Shown one piece after another: positions 1 through 5,211 of a stretch of DNA of 11,780 nt (within the stretch, counting starts at the first letter, position 1; every line of letters starts with the position of its first letter). A program made the position numbers and the translations under genes. The notes beneath the pieces were generated by a model. That model was not told the origin of the DNA. It was given only the letters and a program-made list of their open reading frames with translations, and did no database searches. Origin of the DNA: Acidimicrobiia bacterium (GTDB lineage: Bacteria; Actinomycetota; Acidimicrobiia; Acidimicrobiales; AC-14); assembly GCA_019243595.1 (NCBI GenBank), contig JAFAUA010000028.1, positions 1 to 11,780 of the forward strand. Direction: 5' to 3'.

Positions 1-1505
1 GCGAGACGGGGGCCGGGAAGACGCTTCTCGTCGAAGCGATCGAGCTGCTGGTCGGCGGACGGGCCGACGGCGTGCTCGTACGCAGGGGTGCCGACGAAGC
101 GCGCGTCGAGGGCCGGTTTGTGGTCGATGATGACGAGCGGGTGCTCACTCGCGTCGTGCCGGCCCGCGGGCGTTCTCGGGCCTACGTCGACGGACGTATG
201 GCGACGGCGGGTGAGCTGGCGTCGATCGGCGCCGAGCTCGTCGACCTGCACGGTCAGCACGCCCACCAGTCGCTGCTGGCGACCGCCGCCCAGCGCCACG
301 CCCTCGACCTCTTCGGCGGCATCGACCTGGCACCGCTGGTCGCGGCCCGACAGGCCGTTGTCCAGATCGACGCCGCGCTCGCCGCCCTCGGCGGCGACCC
401 CCGGGCCCGGGCACGCGAGCTGGATCTTCTGCGGTTCCAGCTCGCGGAGATCGACGCCGCGGGGATCTCCGACGCCGGCGAGGAGCAGGCGCTCGAGGCC
501 GAGGAGGAGGCGCTGGCCGGCGCCCAGGCCAACAGGGATGCCGGATGGGCGGCCCACGCGGCGCTCACCGACGAGGCCGGGGCCGTCGATGCCCTCGGCA
601 CCGCGCTCGCCGCCCTGGCTGGGAGCGGCGTGTGGACAGCCATGGAGGCTCGACTGCGGGCGGTGAGTGCCGACGTCACCGACATCGCCGCCGAGCTTCG
701 ACACGCGGCTGAGCAGATCGCCGAAGACCCCGAGCGCCTGGAGGCCGTGCGGGCCCGCCGTCGACTACTGGCGGACGTCCGCCGCAAGTACGGTGAAACG
801 CTGTCCCACGTGATGGCCTACACGGTGGAAGCACGCAGCCGGCTCGACGAGTTGGTAAAGCACGATGAGCGCGCACTGACGCTCGATCGCGAGCGCGCCG
901 ATGCGCAGGCCCAGGTGCAGGCGATCGCCGGCACGGTTGCTGACGCCCGCCGCCGCGCCGCCCCGTCACTGGCGACGGCGGTCGAGGGTCGCCTGCAGGA
1001 ACTGGCGCTGGCCGGCGCCCGTTTCGACGTCTCGGTGGGCGGCGAGGATCCGGCTGACGACGTGGAGTTCCTGCTGGGGCCGAACCCGGGCGAACCGCTT
1101 CTCCCGCTCGCCAAGACGGCGTCCGGTGGCGAGCTGGCGCGCGCCATGCTCGCGGTGCGACTGGTCCTCACCCAGGGCCCACCCACGCTCGTTTTCGACG
1201 AGGTCGATGCCGGTGTCGGGGGAGAGGCGGCAGTGGCGGTCGGGCGGGCCCTCGCGGCCGTCGCCGACGATCACCAGGTGCTGGTCGTCACGCACCTCCC
1301 TCAGGTGGCGGCCTTCGCCGACGAGCAGGTCGCCGTCACCAAAGAGGAGAAGGACGGACGCACGATCGCCTCGGCCCAGGTTGTGCGCGAAGGCGAGCGC
1401 GTCATCGAGCTGTCCCGCATGTTGTCGGGCCAGCCGGCGAGCGCGGCCGCCCGTGGCCATGCCGAAGAGCTGCTCGCCGCCGCGTCGCGCCAGCGGAGCC
1501 ACTGA
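1..1505 (+). CDS. recN: DNA repair protein RecN, 5' end missing
   Basis: RecN is an SMC-like ATPase that acts at DNA double-strand breaks in the cytoplasm. About 500 codons are visible, in frame from base 3, and the window opens inside the Walker A motif (E-T-G-A-G-K-T, bases 3-23). Family lengths of about 550-590 residues suggest that only some 30-50 residues are cut off. Other landmarks are the RecN-typical G-Q-H-A-H-Q-S-L-L near bases 250-278, a long charged helical middle (about 400-950) fitting the coiled-coil arms, the ABC signature S-G-G-E-L-A-R near 1120-1142, and Walker B with the D-loop (T-L-V-F-D-E-V-D-A-G-V-G-G, about 1185-1225), then V-V-T-H-L-P-Q-V-A. A GTG at base 72 is not the start, because the Walker A motif lies upstream of it. 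The stop TGA overlaps the steA ATG by one base, so the two genes are probably co-transcribed and coupled. The family call is secure. Confidence 0.97.
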   Translation, partial: ETGAGKTLLVEAIELLVGGRADGVLVRRGADEARVEGRFVVDDDERVLTRVVPARGRSRAYVDGRMATAGELASIGAELVDLHGQHAHQSLLATAAQRHALDLFGGIDLAPLVAARQAVVQIDAALAALGGDPRARARELDLLRFQLAEIDAAGISDAGEEQALEAEEEALAGAQANRDAGWAAHAALTDEAGAVDALGTALAALAGSGVWTAMEARLRAVSADVTDIAAELRHAAEQIAEDPERLEAVRARRRLLADVRRKYGETLSHVMAYTVEARSRLDELVKHDERALTLDRERADAQAQVQAIAGTVADARRRAAPSLATAVEGRLQELALAGARFDVSVGGEDPADDVEFLLGPNPGEPLLPLAKTASGGELARAMLAVRLVLTQGPPTLVFDEVDAGVGGEAAVAVGRALAAVADDHQVLVVTHLPQVAAFADEQVAVTKEEKDGRTIASAQVVREGERVIELSRMLSGQPASAAARGHAEELLAAASRQRSH

Positions 1506-2647
1506 TGGCCGCCCAGCGACGGCCCGCGGACTCGGATCGGTCGGTCGTGGGACCGGCGCGTGTCGACGCCCGCACCAAACGCCTCACCCGTCGCCTGCAT
1601 CCGGGCGACATCGCCGTCATCGACCACGAAGACCTGGACCGAATCGCCGCCGAGGAGCTCGTCGAGGCCCGGCCGGGCGCCGTCATCAACGCCGCGGCGT
1701 CGATCTCGGGCCGCTATCCGAACGTCGGTCCGCTGTTGGTCGCCGCCGCGGGCATCCCGCTCATCGACGATGTGGGCCGCGAGATCATGGAGCGGGTGCG
1801 CGACGGGCAGGTGCTGCGCGTCGACGGTGCCGAGATCAAGCGTGGCGACGATGTCATCGCCAAGGGTGTCCCACAGACCTTGCAGTCGCTGGAGGAGAAG
1901 CTCGAGGCCGCCAAGCGCGCCGTCGGTGACGAGCTCGAGCGCTTCGCCGAGAACACCCTCGAGTACCTCCGCCAAGAACGCCACCTGCTGACCGACTCGC
2001 CCAACCTGCCCGACGTCGCCGTCGATCTTCGCGACCGTCACGTCCTCGTCGTCGTCCGGGGCCTCGACTACCGAGCCGACCTAGCTGCGCTGCGGAGCTA
2101 CATCAGCGACATGCGCCCGGTGCTCATCGGCGTCGATGGGGGAGCGGACGCCCTGCTCGAGGCCGGCTACCGCCCGGACATCATCATCGGCGACTTCGAT
2201 TCGGTGTCCGAGCGCGCACTGGAGACCGGCGCCGAGCTCATCGTGCACGCCTATCCGGGCGGCCACGCGCCGGGCGCCCAGCGTCTGGAACAGCAGGGTC
2301 GCGACTACCTCGTGTTCGAGGCGGCCGGGATGAGCGAGGACATCGCCCTCCTCCTCGCCTACGAGAAGGGCGCCGAGCTGATCGTCGCCGTGGGGACGCA
2401 TGCGTCGGTGGTGGAGTTCCTCGACAAGGGTCGGGCGGGCATGGCGTCGACGTTCCTTGTCCGGCTGAAGGTCGGCCCTGTGCTCGTGGACGCCAAGGGC
2501 GTGAACCGGCTGTACCGCACACAGCTCCGACGCAGCGACATGGTCTTTCTGGTCGGCGCCGCGTTGTTCGCCATGCTCGTCATGGTGATGGTGGCTGAAC
2601 CCCTGCGTCTGGTCCTGCGCGGGTTCTGGTTCGTCCTCGGGCGGTAA
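1505..2647 (+). CDS. steA: SteA-like cytokinetic protein with thiamin-pyrophosphokinase-like fold
   Basis: This 380-residue protein matches the SteA family. In Corynebacterium glutamicum SteA and SteB are reported to work together to stimulate the septal peptidoglycan hydrolase RipA during cell separation. The N-terminal part has the family-typical run V-D-x-R-T-K (20-25) and P-G-D-I-A-V-I-D-H (33-41), then I-S-G-R-Y-P-N (67-73). Residues about 125-160 look coiled-coil. Residues 209-235 carry a thiamin-pyrophosphokinase-like motif, G-V-D-G-G-A-D ... G-D-F-D-S-V-S. One membrane helix lies near 346-365 with a short basic tail, which suggests a cytoplasmic protein anchored by its C-terminus. The ATG is supported by overlap with the recN stop and by a GGAG at 1495-1498 with a 6-nt spacer. 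SteB follows after a 6-nt gap, the usual pairing. Older annotations call this family a thiamin pyrophosphokinase; a true TPK role is unlikely. Confidence 0.92.
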   Translation: MAAQRRPADSDRSVVGPARVDARTKRLTRRLHPGDIAVIDHEDLDRIAAEELVEARPGAVINAAASISGRYPNVGPLLVAAAGIPLIDDVGREIMERVRDGQVLRVDGAEIKRGDDVIAKGVPQTLQSLEEKLEAAKRAVGDELERFAENTLEYLRQERHLLTDSPNLPDVAVDLRDRHVLVVVRGLDYRADLAALRSYISDMRPVLIGVDGGADALLEAGYRPDIIIGDFDSVSERALETGAELIVHAYPGGHAPGAQRLEQQGRDYLVFEAAGMSEDIALLLAYEKGAELIVAVGTHASVVEFLDKGRAGMASTFLVRLKVGPVLVDAKGVNRLYRTQLRRSDMVFLVGAALFAMLVMVMVAEPLRLVLRGFWFVLGR

Positions 2648-2653
2648 CGAACC

Positions 2654-3604
2654 GTGCTCAACCTCAGGTATCACGTGGTGTCGTTGGTGGCCGTGTTCCT
2701 GGCCCTCGGCGTCGGGGTGATCATGGGCGCGACGGTCATCGATCGCGTGACGGTCGATCAGCTCCGGAACCGCCTCGACGGCGTCGAGGCCGCCGACCGC
2801 AAGACGCGCTCGGATAACGACCGGCTCTCGGCCCAGATCGCCACCTGGAACAAGTTCGCTGACCAGGGCCGCACCGAGCTTCTCTCCGACCAGCTGCAGA
2901 ACGTGCCTGTGCTGCTCGTCGGGGTCAACGGCATCGATCGCAAGTCCGTGTCGGACCTGAGGTCGCAGCTGGCCACGGCCGGGGCGAACGTCGAAGGCAC
3001 CCTCTGGCTGACGGACAAGCTCAATCTGAATAGCCAAGGCGACGCCACCGCGCTCGCCGCCTCCATCGCCATTCCCGACGCCACGCCCGACATCGCACGT
3101 GCCGCCGCCCTCTCGAAGCTGGCGGAGGCCCTGGACCGCGGCAGCGATCCAACCGGCATCATCGCCGCGCTCCACCAGGGCGGCTTCCTTGACTACGAGG
3201 CGCCACCCGTACCGGCGTCGACCTCGTCGTCCACGCCCACGTTCGGGCTGGACACCATCCCCGTTCGTGGAACGCGGGCGGTGATCATTTCGGGGGCGGG
3301 CGCCCGCCTCGACGACGAAACGATGACCATGCCGTTCGTCACCCAGCTGGCCCTCAACGACACGCCTGTGATCGCGGCCGAGGCCGGCCGGGACACGCCC
3401 GGAGGGCGCGACGTGTTCGTCGGTGTCATCCTCCGTCACCCGGAGACGGCGTCGCGCATCTCGACCGTCGACAACCTCGAGTCGTTCATCGGGCAGGCCG
3501 CCGCCGTGCTCGCCCTTCGCGACATCGGCAAGCAGCCGCCCAACCACTACGGCGTCGGTCCCGGCGCCCAGCGGCTTCTCCCCGAAACGCCGTCAACGCC
3601 TTGA
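2654..3604 (+). CDS. steB: SteB / MctB-family membrane-anchored protein
   Basis: The 316-residue protein belongs to the family known as MctB in M. tuberculosis (linked to copper tolerance and described as an outer-membrane channel) and as SteB in corynebacteria (partner of SteA in septal hydrolase control). The start is typical: M-L-N-L-R-Y-H-V-V-S-L-V, running into one membrane helix at about 8-28. A short coiled coil (about 33-70) follows, then an exported alpha/beta region. A Pro/Ser/Thr-rich linker lies at 184-196, and the family-type ending Q-A-A-A-V-L-A-L ... N-H-Y-G-V-G-P-G-A is at 281-305. Length matches the family (about 310). It uses GTG at 2654 with only a weak G-rich ribosome site upstream. 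Position next to steA favours the cytokinesis role. Nothing in the sequence shows a copper site or a beta-barrel. Databases may label it copper transporter. Confidence 0.9.
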   Translation: MLNLRYHVVSLVAVFLALGVGVIMGATVIDRVTVDQLRNRLDGVEAADRKTRSDNDRLSAQIATWNKFADQGRTELLSDQLQNVPVLLVGVNGIDRKSVSDLRSQLATAGANVEGTLWLTDKLNLNSQGDATALAASIAIPDATPDIARAAALSKLAEALDRGSDPTGIIAALHQGGFLDYEAPPVPASTSSSTPTFGLDTIPVRGTRAVIISGAGARLDDETMTMPFVTQLALNDTPVIAAEAGRDTPGGRDVFVGVILRHPETASRISTVDNLESFIGQAAAVLALRDIGKQPPNHYGVGPGAQRLLPETPSTP

Positions 3605-5211
3605 ACGCGTCGGTGACAGACGAGCAGGCCGTCGACCTCGACGCCGGCCTCCTACGGTCCACGGCGTCGATCACCGCCGGCAACGTGGCCTCGCGCGTCA
3701 CCGGGTTCGTGCGCGTCATCGCCGTGGGCGCCGCACTTGGCACGACGTTCCTCGGCAACACGTACCAGACGTCGAACCTGGTTTCGAACATCCTGTTCGA
3801 GCTGTTGGCCGCCGGCCTTCTTTCGTCAGTGCTTGTCCCGACCTTCGTCCGCTTCATCGACGCCGGCCAGCGCGACGACGCCGAGCACGTGGCGGGCGCC
3901 GTCCTCGGAGTGTGCCTCGTCGCCCTCGGGGCCGTACTGGCGATCGGGCTCCTCCTGCGGCCGTTGATCATGCGCCTGCTCACGGTTGCCGTGTCCGATC
4001 CCGGCGTACGTCGCCAGGAGGTCGCACTCGGGTCGTTCCTCCTCTGGTTCTTCCTGCCTCAACTGCTGCTCTACGCGGCAGGAGCGGTGGCCACCGCGCT
4101 GCTCAACGGCGCTCGCAAGTTCACGGCGCCCGCCTTCGCGCCCGTCGCCAACAACGTCATCGTGATCGCGACGATGGGCGCCTTCTGGGCGCTGCACGGG
4201 TCGGGCGGTGGTCTCGGCCTCAGCGTCGGCGAACGGCTCGTGTTGGCCATCGGCACCACTAGCGGTGTGCTGGCGATGACGGCGGTGTCCTTCGTCGCCG
4301 CGTGGCGCGCCGGCTTGCGCGTCCGCCCCCACTGGGACCCGCGCCATCCGGCGGTGCGCGCCCTGGCCCGCCCCGGCGCGTGGGCCGTCGGCTTCCTTGC
4401 TATGAACCAGCTGCTGATCGCGGTGACCCTCGTGCTGGCCAACCGGGTCGCCGGCGGCGTCGTCGCCTACCAGATCGCCTACACGTTCTTCCTGTTGCCG
4501 TACGCCATCCTCGCCCAGCCCATCATGACGGCGCTGTTCCCGCGCCTGTCGTCTGACGCCGTGGCCGAGCGCTGGGCCCGGTTCTCCGGCACCGTGACCG
4601 ACGGCGTGCGATTCGTCGCCTTCCTCGTGCTTCCCGCCACCGCGCTCATGGCCGCCCTGGCGAGGCCAGTGCTCGAGGTCATGCAGGTCGGTGCCCTCAA
4701 TGCCGCCGGCGGACAGCTGGTGGCGCGCGTCGTCGCCGCCTACGCCGTCGGTCTCATCGGCTGGTCGGCGCTGCAGCTGCTCACCCGGGCCTCCTACGCC
4801 GCCGACGACACGCGCACGCCGACGCTGGTCGCCGTCGGTCTGACGGCGCTTGGTTGCGGGCTGATGGTCTGGTGGTTCGCACGGAGCTCGGGTGACAACC
4901 GCGTCGTCGTCCTCGGGCTGGCGTATTCCACGGCGATGGTGGCCGGGGCAGCTGCGCTCCTGGTGCTTCTCGGCCACCGCATCCGCCGTTCTCTCCCGGT
5001 CGGCGTCGCACTGGTGCGCAGCATGGTGTGTGCAGGCGCCGCCTACGGCGCGGCTCGACTCGTTGTCGAACTGCTTCCCTCGTCGACGCGCGCCGAAGCG
5101 GCGCTCACGGCCGTCGTCGGGGCCGCACTCGCGGTCGCCGTGTACGCCGGCCTCCAGTGGGCGGCGCGGGCGCCCGAGTTCAAGGGCATCCCCTCGGAGG
5201 GCCAGGCGTGA
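3601..5211 (+). CDS. murJ: MurJ/MviN-family lipid II flippase
   Basis: MurJ moves undecaprenyl-linked peptidoglycan precursor across the cytoplasmic membrane. This protein has up to 536 residues and about 14 hydrophobic segments, as expected. Family landmarks are N-V-A-S-R-V-T-G-F-V-R (28-38; R32 and R38 align with E. coli R18 and R24), L-F-E-L-L-A-A-G-L-L-S-S-V-L-V-P (65-80), A-L-L-N-G-A-R-K-F-x-A-P-A-x-A-P-V (166-182), Y-Q-I-A-Y-T-F-F-L-L-P-Y (290-301) and A-L-F-P-R-L-S (311-317). By ungapped alignment the positions of E. coli D39, R52 and E57 are N53, F66 and A71, so the first-half cavity charges differ. The start is uncertain: TTG at 3601 overlaps the steB stop by 4 nt (TTGA), while GTG at 3613 would remove four residues; neither has a clear ribosome site. 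Mycobacteria keep murJ elsewhere, so its place here links it to SteA/SteB and the downstream glycan genes. Confidence 0.93.
   Translation: MNASVTDEQAVDLDAGLLRSTASITAGNVASRVTGFVRVIAVGAALGTTFLGNTYQTSNLVSNILFELLAAGLLSSVLVPTFVRFIDAGQRDDAEHVAGAVLGVCLVALGAVLAIGLLLRPLIMRLLTVAVSDPGVRRQEVALGSFLLWFFLPQLLLYAAGAVATALLNGARKFTAPAFAPVANNVIVIATMGAFWALHGSGGGLGLSVGERLVLAIGTTSGVLAMTAVSFVAAWRAGLRVRPHWDPRHPAVRALARPGAWAVGFLAMNQLLIAVTLVLANRVAGGVVAYQIAYTFFLLPYAILAQPIMTALFPRLSSDAVAERWARFSGTVTDGVRFVAFLVLPATALMAALARPVLEVMQVGALNAAGGQLVARVVAAYAVGLIGWSALQLLTRASYAADDTRTPTLVAVGLTALGCGLMVWWFARSSGDNRVVVLGLAYSTAMVAGAAALLVLLGHRIRRSLPVGVALVRSMVCAGAAYGAARLVVELLPSSTRAEAALTAVVGAALAVAVYAGLQWAARAPEFKGIPSEGQA
5196..5200 (+). promoter_or_regulatory. 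Shine-Dalgarno site fixing the start of the GT2 fusion gene
   Basis: GGAGG lies inside the last codons of murJ, 7 nt before the GTG at 5208. The reading frame stays open further upstream to 5028, but this site, the 4-nt overlap with the murJ stop (GTGA) and the fact that the glycosyltransferase fold begins directly with T-V-V-A-V-V-A-A-R-N-E make 5208 the likely start. Confidence 0.8.

Noticed and set aside
1505..2647. Annotation of this gene as a genuine thiamin pyrophosphokinase
   Set aside because: The N-terminal V-D-x-R-T-K region, coiled coil, C-terminal membrane helix and pairing with steB all fit SteA. TPK enzymes are shorter and soluble.
2081..3547. Long minus-strand open frame of 488 codons opposite steA and steB
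   Set aside because: Its translation is rich in Arg, His, Gly and Asp with no recognisable motif, as expected for antisense frames in GC-rich DNA. The plus strand has two clear families here.
3423..4262. Plus-strand frame of 279 codons overlapping steB and murJ
   Set aside because: Arg/Pro/Ser-rich out-of-frame product with no family resemblance; both real genes pass through the region in other frames.
5028..5207. Upstream extension of the GT2 fusion frame to a GTG at 5028
   Set aside because: It would run within murJ coding sequence and encode an Arg-rich leader. The GGAGG at 5196-5200 and the GT2 fold beginning right after 5208 favour the shorter protein.
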